From Porphyrobacter sp. (lineage in GTDB: Bacteria > Pseudomonadota > Alphaproteobacteria > Sphingomonadales > Sphingomonadaceae): a stretch of 9,629 nucleotides of DNA. Positions 1 through 7,398 of the stretch are shown piece by piece. The translations under genes and the position numbers were made by a program. Under the pieces are notes generated by a model, which was given only the letters and a program-made list of their open reading frames with translations, was not told where the DNA came from and searched no databases. Where the stretch lies: contig JAKFWB010000410.1 of the NCBI GenBank assembly GCA_021732945.1, forward strand, positions 1 through 9,629. Reading direction: 5' to 3'. Within the stretch, counting starts at the first letter, position 1. Each line of letters starts with the position of its first letter.

Positions 1-1
1 T

Positions 2-343
2 GCCTATACTGTGCTGAGCAATCCCGTTGTTGGCCGCGATGATGAATACAACGACTGGTACACCAACCGGCATCTTGCTGATGTTGTGGCGGTTCCGGGA
101 TTTGTCTCGGCACAGCGGTTCCGCCTCATGGATCCGGCAGCCAACGGCGCTCCGGTGCAGCGTTATATGGCGATCTACACGCTGGACACCGATGATCCCG
201 AAAGCGCGATAGCTCAGCTAACCAAACTGGTCGAAAGCGGCGAAATGAACATGAGCGAGGCGTTCTCGATGGAGGATATGGCGGCCAATCTTTACGAAGC
301 CATCACGCCTGCGGTCCGCCATGAAGCCGGAGAAGATGCATGA
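2..343 (+). CDS. EthD/DUF4286-like small protein, 5' end outside window
   Basis: The C-terminal 113 residues of a small protein resembling the EthD/DUF4286-like proteins (dimeric alpha-beta barrel fold) found beside catabolic dehydrogenases. The visible part opens with AYTVLSNPVVGRDDEYNDWY, followed by a TNRHL segment and a VPGFVSAQRF strand. The pattern of an Asn-Pro turn, a DEYNDWY helix, an RHL histidine and a PGF turn is typical of this family. The frame is open to the window edge, and the GTG at 11 sits inside a conserved strand, so the true start almost certainly lies upstream. The stop overlaps the next gene's start as ATGA (340-343), which suggests coupled translation with the SDR. 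The biochemical role is unknown; such proteins may be small-molecule binding or helper proteins in degradation pathways. The family call rests on remembered motif similarity. Confidence 0.75.
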   Translation, partial: AYTVLSNPVVGRDDEYNDWYTNRHLADVVAVPGFVSAQRFRLMDPAANGAPVQRYMAIYTLDTDDPESAIAQLTKLVESGEMNMSEAFSMEDMAANLYEAITPAVRHEAGEDA

Positions 344-1098
344 GCACTGGCGAATTTGCCGGCAAGGCAATCGCAGTCACCGGCGCTGCATCCGGTCTGG
401 GCCGCGCGGCGAGTATCCGTTTTGCGAAGGAAGGCGGAAAACTGTGCCTGATAGACCTCAACCAGCAAGGTCTTGAAGAAACCGCTGCCACGATAAAAGA
501 TGCAGGCGGAGATTGCCTTATCGCCGCGGGTGATCTGGGCGATCCGGCCAATTGCAAGGCAGCCGTGGCCGCCGCCCTGGATGCATTCGGGCGCCTCGAT
601 GTGCTATGCAATGTGGCCGGCATCCTGCGGTTTCACGCATTGGAACACGTCACGCAGGAAGACTGGAACAGGCTGTTTTCCGCCAATGTCAGCGGCGCGT
701 TTTTCATGATGCAGGCGGCCATGCCGCATCTGATTGAAAGCAAGGGCAATGTCGTGAACGTCGTCTCGACAGCATCCTTCCTCGGACAAGCCTACACCGC
801 CCCCTATGCCGCGACCAAATCCGCGCTGCTGAGCCTGACAAAATCGCTGGCCATGGAATACATGCACCATCCGGTGCGGATCAACGCGCTGGCCCCTGGC
901 GGTATGCTGACAGAAATGGTTCAGACTCTGGAATTCCCCGCCGATGCCGATCAATCCCTCATCGCGCGCTACATCGGGCTGCGCCCGCCGTCCCAGCCCG
1001 AAGACATCGTCGAGCCGCTGCTGTTCCTGGCATCGGACCGCGCCCGTTCGGTGCACGGTGCGTGCTATACGGCCGACAGCGGAATCACCGCCGGCTGA
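340..1098 (+). CDS. SDR family NAD(P)-dependent oxidoreductase
   Basis: A classical short-chain dehydrogenase/reductase of 252 residues, the usual family length. The cofactor motif TGAASGLG is at residues 14-21, with Asp39 at the end of the second strand favouring NAD(H). The NVAG structural motif is at 91-94. The catalytic set is Asn116, Ser143, Tyr156 and Lys160 (YAATK), and INALAPGG follows at 181-188. It should interconvert a secondary alcohol and a ketone in the cytoplasm; the substrate cannot be predicted. The ATG overlaps the stop of the preceding EthD-like gene (ATGA), which supports this start and an operon. The C-terminus has the usual layout, but TADSGITAG replaces the more common VDGG-type end. 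Its position just before a P450 fits a role oxidising a hydroxylated intermediate, which is inference. Confidence 0.93.
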   Translation: MSTGEFAGKAIAVTGAASGLGRAASIRFAKEGGKLCLIDLNQQGLEETAATIKDAGGDCLIAAGDLGDPANCKAAVAAALDAFGRLDVLCNVAGILRFHALEHVTQEDWNRLFSANVSGAFFMMQAAMPHLIESKGNVVNVVSTASFLGQAYTAPYAATKSALLSLTKSLAMEYMHHPVRINALAPGGMLTEMVQTLEFPADADQSLIARYIGLRPPSQPEDIVEPLLFLASDRARSVHGACYTADSGITAG

Positions 1099-1133
1099 CC
1101 CGTCCGGCCCCTTTCCTGCGATAGGTGCTGGTA

Positions 1134-1174
1134 GGTCGGCGCATGGCTTTACCAAAGTCAAATCCGACCTTTGG
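1134..1174. promoter_or_regulatory. Nested inverted repeats upstream of the P450 (candidate operator/promoter)
   Basis: Two perfect 6-base inverted repeats lie in the 160-base gap between the SDR and the P450. CCAAAG (1152-1157) pairs with CTTTGG (1169-1174) across 11 bases, the layout of a dimeric regulator site. GGTCGG (1134-1139) pairs with CCGACC (1164-1169) and interlocks with the first. A -35-like TGGACA (1172-1177, 5 of 6 to consensus) overlaps the right arm, and a poor -10-like TATCCG follows at 1196, 18 bases on. No T-run follows, so an intrinsic terminator is unlikely. The promoter reading is inference. Confidence 0.35.
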
Positions 1175-1258
1175 ACATCCACCTCCCGATGGCGGTATCC
1201 GGGATCAGGAAACGGAGAAAGCTCATCCCTGCAAGGGGAGAGCGGATTGGGAAGCGAA

Positions 1259-2551
1259 ATGACTGCCAAATATGACGCCATGCTCGACCAGATGGTCAAG
1301 GATTATTCCCTTGTAACAAATGGCTATGCCGGAGCTGCTCCGGCCAACCCGTATCCCATGTTCGAGGAGAGGCGGGCGAAGTGTCCCGTCGCCCATGGGG
1401 ACTTGCTGCAGGAAAACAGCATTCCCAGCATGGCCGACTACATGATGACGGGCCGCCCCGTTGTGACCTTGTATCGTTACAACGATATCCACTCTGTGTT
1501 GATGAATCCGCAAGACTGGCTCAGCCACATCGTGGGTGACGGGTTTGGCGCAGCGGTGGACAACATGCTGCTGACCGCAATGGATGGTGAACAGCACACG
1601 AAATATCGCAAGACGCTGCAAAAGCCCTTCATGCGCAGCCAGATCCGCAAGCTGATGGACACGCTGATCCGTCCGGTGGTGGTGAACGAATTTGTCAATC
1701 AGCTGCGCCCAAATGGCAAGGCTGACCTGCTGCGCGAATTCGCCCTGCCCTTCCCCATTCGGGCGATGTACGCCTATTTTGGGTTCCCGCATAACGAGGA
1801 TCTGCTGGGCAATCTGGCAAGCTGGGCAATCCAGGTCGTTGCCGCGCCGCAGACCGACCCCGAAGTGGCCAAGATCACGATCCCACAATCGATGGTGGCG
1901 GGCCAGTCCATGTACGAAACGCTGATGCCGATCGTGCAGCAGTATCGTGAGCGCGGGGAAATGCGCAACGACATCCTCGGCTACATGATGACTACCGAGC
2001 ACGAAGGCGAGAAGTTCAGCGATGAAGACATCGCCAGTTTTATTCGCATGTTATTGCTGGCGGCAGGTGAAACGACCACACGCAGTTTTGCCAACATGAT
2101 GGTACAATTGCTGGAAAATCCAGAAGTGGTGGACGTGGTTCGTCAGGATCGCAGCCTGGTGCCCAAGGCGGTGATGGAAACCATGCGGCGCGATCCGACC
2201 GCCGGTGCTGTTGCCCGCATCGCCGGGCGCGACATGGAAGTGGGCGGCATGACCATTCCAAAGGGCACTGCCGTGCTGTGTTCCATTGCCTCGGCCAATC
2301 GCGATCCCGAAGTTTACGAAGATCCCGATCGCCTGTGGCTCAAGCGCCCGATGCGCCCGCTGCTCAGTTTCGGCTTCGGTCCGCACATGTGCATGGGTAT
2401 GCACATGGCGCTGACGGAAATGGAAGTTGCGCTGGAAGAGATCCTCGAACTGCCCAACCTTCGCTTTGATCCGGACTATCCCAAGCCCGAGATTCGCGGC
2501 CTCAACATGCGCGGCCCAGATGCCCTGCATGTGTTGTGGGATGTCGACTGA
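1259..2551 (+). CDS. Cytochrome P450 (soluble bacterial class I type)
   Basis: A complete 430-residue cytochrome P450, a typical length for soluble bacterial members, with no membrane anchor. Landmarks in order: C-helix HxxxR (His113, Arg117), I-helix oxygen-activation motif AAGETTT (268-274, acid Glu271 and Thr272), K-helix ExxR (Glu307, Arg310), ANRDP (346-350), and the haem loop FGFGPHMCMG (371-380) with Cys378 as haem ligand. The I-helix acid is Glu rather than Asp, which is common. It should hydroxylate a hydrophobic substrate using electrons from a ferredoxin and ferredoxin reductase; the CYP family and substrate are not assigned. The frame is open far upstream into the SDR, but residues before this ATG look non-coding, and GGGAAG (1249-1254) is a plausible ribosome site. 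The only redox partner in the window is the reductase gene at 3948-5219 on the other strand. Confidence 0.95.
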   Translation: MTAKYDAMLDQMVKDYSLVTNGYAGAAPANPYPMFEERRAKCPVAHGDLLQENSIPSMADYMMTGRPVVTLYRYNDIHSVLMNPQDWLSHIVGDGFGAAVDNMLLTAMDGEQHTKYRKTLQKPFMRSQIRKLMDTLIRPVVVNEFVNQLRPNGKADLLREFALPFPIRAMYAYFGFPHNEDLLGNLASWAIQVVAAPQTDPEVAKITIPQSMVAGQSMYETLMPIVQQYRERGEMRNDILGYMMTTEHEGEKFSDEDIASFIRMLLLAAGETTTRSFANMMVQLLENPEVVDVVRQDRSLVPKAVMETMRRDPTAGAVARIAGRDMEVGGMTIPKGTAVLCSIASANRDPEVYEDPDRLWLKRPMRPLLSFGFGPHMCMGMHMALTEMEVALEEILELPNLRFDPDYPKPEIRGLNMRGPDALHVLWDVD

Positions 2552-2552
2552 A

Positions 2553-2566
2553 GGCCTATGCAGGCC
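2553..2566 (+). terminator. Short stem-loop right after the P450 stop
   Basis: GGCCT (2553-2557) and AGGCC (2562-2566) form a perfect 5-base GC-rich stem around the loop ATGC, starting one base after the P450 stop codon. No U-run follows (the next bases are GGGCAAAA), so it is a weak attenuator or mRNA 3'-end hairpin at best, and chance is possible. Confidence 0.2.
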
Positions 2567-2588
2567 GGGCAAAAGGCTACCGGTAGTG

Positions 2589-3719
2589 ATGAGGGGGAGC
2601 GGACCGATTATCAAACCCAGGGGATGGCGCACTGGGTTTCTGCTCGGGCTCGCCATTCTGCTGGGCGCTGCGCCGTTGACCGGGCAGGATTTCGATCTCA
2701 CGATCCTGCCCGGTCCCACGCCGGAATGCCAGTACCAGTGCACTATTGCACCTGCGCTCGACGATGCCGTGCCCTATTGGCCTCCGCTTGTGCAGGCACC
2801 GGCGGATGGGCCCAATGTGTTGCTGGTGCTGATCGACGATGTGGCTTCGGTGCAGCCAGCACCTTTGGCGGCCCGCTGCCCACACCCAACTTGGACCGGC
2901 TGACGCAGCGCGGCACTATCTATAAGAACTTTCACACTACGGCCATGTATTCACCCACCCGCGCGGCACGGTTGCCGGGGCGAAACCAACATGCGGTGGC
3001 ACCGGCGCGCTGATCGATGTTGCCATGGGCATCCCCGGTCATGACGAAATTATTCCACCAGAGGCCGATTCCTGCAAGGCAATGGTTTTGCCGCTGCCTG
3101 AATAGGCAAGGATCACAACGTCCCCAGTGAGGATTCCCACGAATCCGGCCCGTATGCATATTGGCTGACCAACAAGGGCTTCGATGAATTCTACGGCTTC
3201 ATCGGATCGGAGACCGACCAGTTCCGCCCCACGCTGTTCCACGGCACCAGCCGGCTCGTGCTAGATGATACTGACTCGGACCATATTCTCGATCTTGACC
3301 TTGCCGATCACGCCATCGATTGGCTGCTCCAGCTCGATGGAGACCATCCCGACAAATCATTCTTCCTCTACTATGCAATCGGTTCTGCTCATGCGCCGCG
3401 GCAGGCACCTGCAGACTGGATCGCCAGATTTACCGGACAGTTCGGCCAGGGGTGGGATGCTGTCCGCGAACAGACCTAACGCCGACGGTTGGCACGCGGG
3501 ATCATTCCCGCATGAACACTGCTATCGCCGCATCCCGATGTAATTCCCGCGTGGGAAAGCCTGTCTCCGGATCGGCAACGGCTCTATGCCCGCTACATGG
3601 AGGTTTTTGCCGCCCAGTTGGCCTTTCAGGATTACCAGTTCGGACGCATCCTCGACGAACTCAAAGCGAGTGGAAAGCTCGACGACACGATTATTGTCTT
3701 CGTGCAGTGCAACAACCGC
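2589..3719 (+). pseudogene. Arylsulfatase-family pseudogene, multiply inactivated and 3'-truncated
   Basis: The remains of a secreted type I sulfatase. An ATG at 2589 begins a signal peptide (basic n-region; hydrophobic [16 protein letters not shown]), then NVLLVLIDD with the first metal aspartates (2835-2840). The reading then needs three frames. A one-base loss at about 2841-2844 leads to [20 protein letters not shown] and the active-site region, where the signature C-x-P-x-R reads Y-S-P-T-R (TAT at 2948). A second one-base loss at about 2995-2999 leads to [14 protein letters not shown], and a small deletion near 3070 leads to LQGNGFAAA. From there the frame holds but contains stops at 3099, 3477 and 3513, with clear homology through FFLYYAIGSAHAP and IPAWESLSPDRQRLYARYME. 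The second metal motif GDNG reads CNNR (3708-3719), and homology then ends, roughly half way along a family protein. It follows the P450 by 37 bases and was probably in its operon. It is non-functional as read; sequencing error could explain the two homopolymer frameshifts but not all of the lesions. Confidence 0.92.
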
Positions 3720-3753
3720 CCGGCTCGAATGTCAACTGGAGGAAAGCAGGGGG

Positions 3754-3942
3754 GTCACGGTTAGTGTTATTTTGCATCAAACTGAAGGCGGAACCGAACT
3801 GCAAATCAGTATTAGGATCTACAGCGATCACGTCCACTCAGCCTATCCGCTCGCTTGGATCCAGCTGGAAGAGCTGAAGTCGGCTCGACGCAAACTCAAC
3901 GAATTGATCGACAAACTGGTCAAAGAACAGAACAGCATCTAG
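3754..3942 (+). CDS. Orphan reading frame of unknown function, start not defined
   Basis: I do not recognise this protein. The frame ending at TAG 3940-3942 changes character after the sulfatase homology stops. From about 3754 it reads like real protein: VTVSVILHQTEGG, then TELQISIRIY with an alternating hydrophobic strand pattern, then YPLAWIQLEEL, then a charged amphipathic helix (KSARRKLNELIDKLVKEQ) that could be a short coiled coil. No ATG or GTG lies at its head. GGAGGAAAG (3738-3746) is a good ribosome-site look-alike, but the codon 11 bases after GGAGG is GTC, so either the start is lost or the gene is a 3' fragment of a longer one. GC over 3721-3940 is about 50% by hand count, against 62-70% in the main genes, which suggests different origin. 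It converges with the ferredoxin reductase gene, the two stop codons being 5 bases apart. Confidence 0.4.
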   Translation, partial: VTVSVILHQTEGGTELQISIRIYSDHVHSAYPLAWIQLEELKSARRKLNELIDKLVKEQNSI

Positions 3943-3947
3943 GACGT

Positions 3948-5219
3948 TCAAGTGGCCGTGCTACCATAATCCTCATCCATATCCTTGAGCGCCACTTCCG
4001 TGTCGGCCAGCAGCGCTGGGTCGATCTTGCCGCAGCCGCCTTCGAGCAGCTTCCTTGCCTGCACATAGTCCTTCATCGTTCCCACACAGTCGAATGCGAT
4101 CGGCTTTCCGGCCTTGAGGTAGACTACGGTGAACTTTCGCGTCGCCGGATCGCCGCGCAGCACGGTCTTATCGAAGCCGAGGCTCAGCCCGGCGGTCTGG
4201 AGCTTCAGGTCATACTGGTTCGACCAGAACCACGGCAGGGCGTGATAGGGCTCCTTCTCGCCCATGATCGCCTTGGCGACGGTGTTGGCCATGTCATGCG
4301 CGTTCTGCACCGATTCGAGACGGATCACGGCATTGTCGGCATAAGGGTTGGTGTGGGCAGCGCAGTCGCCGATGGCGTAGACATCATCTAGCGTCGTGCG
4401 GCAGCAGAAATCGACATCGACGCCGTTCGATCCGGCCGCACCCGCCGCGATCAGCGGCGCAACCGCTGGCACCACTCCGATGCCGACGATCACCATGTCG
4501 CAGGCGATCTCTTCGCCATTGTCGAGCAGCACACCGGTCACCCGCCCTGCATCCTCGCCCAGCATGGCACGCACGCCGGTTTCCAGCCGCACATCCACGC
4601 CCTGACGGCGGTGTTCGGCAGCGTAGAAGTCGGACAATTCCTCACCCGCCACACGCGCCAGCAGGCGCGGCAGCATCTCGACCAGTGTGACCTCGCAGCC
4701 GAGCTTACGCAGCACGGCGGCCGCTTCCAGCCCGATATAGCCGCCGCCGATCACCACCGCGCGCTTGGCACCGCCTTCCAGCGCCGCCATCATCGCATCG
4801 GCATCGGACTTGTCGCGGACATAGAACACCTGCGGAAGCACCGCGCCCGGCACCGGCAGGCGGCGCGGATCGCCCCCGCCTGACCAGATCAGCTTGCGAT
4901 AGGTAACGCTGCTGCCGTCGCTCAGGGCAAGGGTATGCCGCGCGGGGCCGATCGCGGTCACCGCCGCGCCGAGCTTGAGATCGATGCCTTTCTCGGCCCA
5001 GAACTTCTCGGGCCGGATCATGATCCGCTCGAAGCCCTTGTCCCCGGCGAGATATTCCTTCGACAGCGGCGGGCGTTCATAGGGCGGCGCGTGATCGCGC
5101 CCGATCATCAGGATCGAGCCCTCGTGCCCCTGCTGGCGCAGGGCGATCGCCGCCTGCGCGCCGCCGTGACCTGTGCCGACGATGACCACGTCGGCACGCG
5201 GAGCGGTCAATGATGTCAT
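3948..5219 (-). CDS. FAD-dependent ferredoxin reductase (putidaredoxin-reductase type)
   Basis: A 423-residue flavoprotein that moves electrons from NAD(P)H through FAD to a [2Fe-2S] ferredoxin, typically to feed a P450 or a ring hydroxylase. The FAD Rossmann motif GTGHGG is at residues 15-20, [11 protein letters not shown] (47-57) is diagnostic of this family, and the NAD-binding motif GGGYIG is at 158-163 with Glu181 after the second strand, favouring NADH. YAIGDCA (281-287) contacts FAD, and [12 protein letters not shown] plus [13 protein letters not shown] (329-341) make up the usual C-terminal reductase region. Length is normal for the family. GGGAGA (5233-5228) lies 8 bases before the ATG, which supports the start. 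It follows mmsB on the same strand after 72 bases and may be read from the same transcript. It is the natural partner candidate for the P450 at 1259-2551, but no ferredoxin gene is visible here, so the pairing is inference. Confidence 0.95.
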   Translation of the reverse strand: MTSLTAPRADVVIVGTGHGGAQAAIALRQQGHEGSILMIGRDHAPPYERPPLSKEYLAGDKGFERIMIRPEKFWAEKGIDLKLGAAVTAIGPARHTLALSDGSSVTYRKLIWSGGGDPRRLPVPGAVLPQVFYVRDKSDADAMMAALEGGAKRAVVIGGGYIGLEAAAVLRKLGCEVTLVEMLPRLLARVAGEELSDFYAAEHRRQGVDVRLETGVRAMLGEDAGRVTGVLLDNGEEIACDMVIVGIGVVPAVAPLIAAGAAGSNGVDVDFCCRTTLDDVYAIGDCAAHTNPYADNAVIRLESVQNAHDMANTVAKAIMGEKEPYHALPWFWSNQYDLKLQTAGLSLGFDKTVLRGDPATRKFTVVYLKAGKPIAFDCVGTMKDYVQARKLLEGGCGKIDPALLADTEVALKDMDEDYGSTAT

Positions 5220-5291
5220 GACATTTGTCTCCCGCGCCTTGATTAGTCTTTGCTTCGAAAGAGCTGCAACCGCTCACCCACCAGTAAGTCC

Positions 5292-6209
5292 TTAGTTGAC
5301 GGTTGTGATGCTCTCGCATTTAGAATTGCACGACAGGTCACGCATCGTTTGTATAATTGACGAGAAATCAAGGTTGCCGTTGCCCGCGACGCAGTGATCA
5401 TTAAACATCATAGCCGCCACGTCCCCCAATTTTACAGTCGCACCCGCCTCCGATGCTGCTGTTTGGGCGAGCCGGAGATCCTTGAGCATGAGCGAGGTGG
5501 CAAAACCTCCCTGGTATTCATTGTCTGCCGGCGAGGCAGGGCCAACATGAGGAACGGGGCAATAGCTCGTCATCGACCAACATTGACCCGACGAAACGCT
5601 CGAGATGTCGAAGAAGGTCTGCCCGTCGAGCCCGAGCTTGCACGCCATGGCAAAGGCCTCGCAGGTCCCGACCATATGAATTGCGAGCAACATATTGTTG
5701 CAGATCTTGGCGGCCTGACCGGAGCCTGAGCCTCCTGCATGGATTACAGCCTTGCCCATAGCAGCGAGGATCGGCTGAGCGCGCGCGAAGGCCTCTTCAG
5801 CGCCCCCGACCATGAAGGTGAGCGTCCCGCTCGAGGCCGCCGCAATGCCGCCCGAGACTGGGGCATCGACCATTGGGTACCTTCGCGCTTCGGCCATTGC
5901 GGCCAGCTCTCGAGCAGTCGCGACGTCAATGGTCGAGCAATCGAGCAGGATCGCACCTTCGGGAGCATGCCCAATCACATCCTCGCCGTAGACTTGCTTC
6001 ACGATTGCACCGCTCGGTAGCATCGAGACGACTGCTTCCGCGCCATGAGAAGCTTCCCTGGCAGTGCCAAAGGTATCGCACCCCGTTTCGCGCGCTGCGG
6101 CTAGTGCGGCTTCACTGAGGTCGAAAGCACGCACCTCATGTCCCGCCTTCACCAGATTGAGGGCCATCCCGCCGCCCATGTTGCCCAAGCCAATAAATGC
6201 AATCTTCAT
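5292..6209 (-). CDS. mmsB: 3-hydroxyisobutyrate dehydrogenase
   Basis: Oxidises 3-hydroxyisobutyrate to methylmalonate semialdehyde with NAD in valine degradation, in the cytoplasm. The 305-residue protein has the cofactor loop GLGNMG (7-12), the substrate-binding DAPVSGG (115-121), the catalytic Lys168 followed by NN (171-172) in GQAAKICNN, and the late KDLRLA motif (243-248), all in order. GGGAAAG (6220-6214) precedes the ATG. It lies 43 bases after the acyl-CoA dehydrogenase and upstream of mmsA's product in the pathway. Two oddities stand out. The C-terminus carries about 15 residues (DLSCNSKCESITTVN) beyond the usual family end near the DFSSII region. GC on sampled lines is about 55-60%, lower than the 67-70% sampled in the two genes before it, which hints at a separate origin or drift. 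Confidence 0.93.
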   Translation of the reverse strand: MKIAFIGLGNMGGGMALNLVKAGHEVRAFDLSEAALAAARETGCDTFGTAREASHGAEAVVSMLPSGAIVKQVYGEDVIGHAPEGAILLDCSTIDVATARELAAMAEARRYPMVDAPVSGGIAAASSGTLTFMVGGAEEAFARAQPILAAMGKAVIHAGGSGSGQAAKICNNMLLAIHMVGTCEAFAMACKLGLDGQTFFDISSVSSGQCWSMTSYCPVPHVGPASPADNEYQGGFATSLMLKDLRLAQTAASEAGATVKLGDVAAMMFNDHCVAGNGNLDFSSIIQTMRDLSCNSKCESITTVN

Positions 6210-6225
6210 GTCACTTTCCCATCAC

Positions 6226-6238
6226 ATTTGGAACAAAT
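6226..6238. repeat. 13-base dyad between acyl-CoA dehydrogenase and mmsB
   Basis: ATTTG-GAA-CAAAT is a perfect 5-base inverted repeat with a 3-base centre, in the 43-base AT-richer gap before mmsB. It could be a small operator half-site pair or an mRNA hairpin just upstream of the mmsB ribosome site. The short arms mean chance is a fair alternative. Confidence 0.25.
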
Positions 6239-6252
6239 CGGGCTTTCTCCGT

Positions 6253-7398
6253 TCACTGGCGCAAGAGGTCCCGGCCCACGACCATGCGCATGATCTGGTT
6301 GGTGCCTTCGAGGATCGAATGCACCCGTAGATCGCGCCAGAAGCGTTCGATCGGGTAATCCTGCAAATAGCCATAGCCACCGAACAATTGCAGCGCGCGG
6401 TCGACCACGGATGATCCATTGTCGGTCGCCAGCCGCTTGGCCATTGCCGAAAACCGCGTCTTGTCGGGCGCGTTGTCAGTCACCTTGGCCGCCGCGAGAT
6501 AGAGCAGCGCGCGCGCCGCCTCCAAGTCGGTCGCCATGTCGGCGAGCATGAACTGGGTGTTCTGGAACTCGGCCACAGGCTGGCCGAACTGGGTGCGTTC
6601 CTTGGTGTACTTGATCGCCTCGTCGAGGCACCTTTGCGCACCGCCGAGCGAGCAGGCGCCGATATTCAGCCGCCCGCCATCCAGCCCCATCATCGCGATG
6701 CGGAAGCCTTCGCCTTCGCCGCCAACGAGGTTCTCCACCGGCACGCGCACATCCTCGAGAATCAGCTGAGCGGTCGGCTGCGAGTGCCAGCCGAGCTTCT
6801 TCTCCTGCGCGCCGAAGCTGACGCCGGGCATGTCCTTGTCGATCACCACACAGGAAATGCCCTTCGGCCCGTCCTCGCCGGTGCGCACCATCACCACGTA
6901 AATCTCGTTCGCGCCCGCGCCCGAAATAAACTGCTTTGTGCCGTTGAGGATGTAATGATCGCCATCCCGCCGCGCGCTGGTGCGTAGCGCACTGGCGTCC
7001 GACCCGCTGGAAGGTTCGGTCAGGCAATAGCTGGCAATGTGCTCCATCGTGATCAGCTGCGGCAGGTATTTTGCCTTCACCGCATCCCCGCCAAAACGGT
7101 CGATCATCCACGCGGCCATATTGTGGATCGAGATGAAGGCGCTGGTCGAGGGGCAGCCATAGGCCATCGCCTCCATGATCAGCGCCGCTTCCAGCCGCCC
7201 GAGCCCGATCCCGCCCGAGGCCTCGGACACATAGATCGCGCCGAAGCCCAGTTCGGCGCTGCGCTGGATCGTCTCGCGCGGGAAGATGTGCTTCTCGTCC
7301 CATTCGGCGGCGTGGGGCGTGATCTGGTCGGCGGTGAATCGCTGGGCGACCTCGCGGATCGCGAGCTGATCGTCGGTGATCTGGAATTGTCCGGTCAT
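6253..7398 (-). CDS. Acyl-CoA dehydrogenase, probably isobutyryl-CoA dehydrogenase
   Basis: A 381-residue acyl-CoA dehydrogenase of normal length. It forms a 2,3-double bond in an acyl-CoA using FAD and passes electrons to electron-transfer flavoprotein. [11 protein letters not shown] (124-134) is the family signature at the flavin, [12 protein letters not shown] (268-279) and [16 protein letters not shown] (337-352) are the C-terminal domain motifs, and the catalytic base is Glu364 in SILEGTNQI. The site matches the short/branched-chain subgroup (ACAD8 type), and the mmsA/mmsB context points to isobutyryl-CoA from valine; a 2-methylbutyryl-CoA role is possible. Longer in-frame readings exist, but [10 protein letters not shown] is the correct start because it shares ATGA (7398-7395) with the end of the CoA-transferase subunit B gene. 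No strong ribosome site is seen, so translation is probably coupled. Confidence 0.93.
   Translation of the reverse strand: MTGQFQITDDQLAIREVAQRFTADQITPHAAEWDEKHIFPRETIQRSAELGFGAIYVSEASGGIGLGRLEAALIMEAMAYGCPSTSAFISIHNMAAWMIDRFGGDAVKAKYLPQLITMEHIASYCLTEPSSGSDASALRTSARRDGDHYILNGTKQFISGAGANEIYVVMVRTGEDGPKGISCVVIDKDMPGVSFGAQEKKLGWHSQPTAQLILEDVRVPVENLVGGEGEGFRIAMMGLDGGRLNIGACSLGGAQRCLDEAIKYTKERTQFGQPVAEFQNTQFMLADMATDLEAARALLYLAAAKVTDNAPDKTRFSAMAKRLATDNGSSVVDRALQLFGGYGYLQDYPIERFWRDLRVHSILEGTNQIMRMVVGRDLLRQ

Noticed and set aside
944..1258. In-frame extension of the P450 by 105 residues into the SDR gene
   Set aside because: The extra residues overlap the well-supported SDR end in another frame and look non-coding; ATG 1259 has a ribosome site and gives a normal P450 length.
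1223..2002. Long minus-strand open frame of 259 residues opposite the P450
   Set aside because: It is antisense to a clear P450, rich in His and Arg as expected from a high-GC shadow frame, with no recognisable motif.
3715..3947. Insertion sequence or transposon at the sulfatase breakpoint
   Set aside because: I see no transposase fragment, terminal inverted repeats or target duplication around the low-GC segment.
6476..7303. Minus-strand open frame of 275 residues inside the acyl-CoA dehydrogenase
   Set aside because: It is a frame-shifted shadow, Arg-rich and without motifs, within a gene whose own frame has every family signature.
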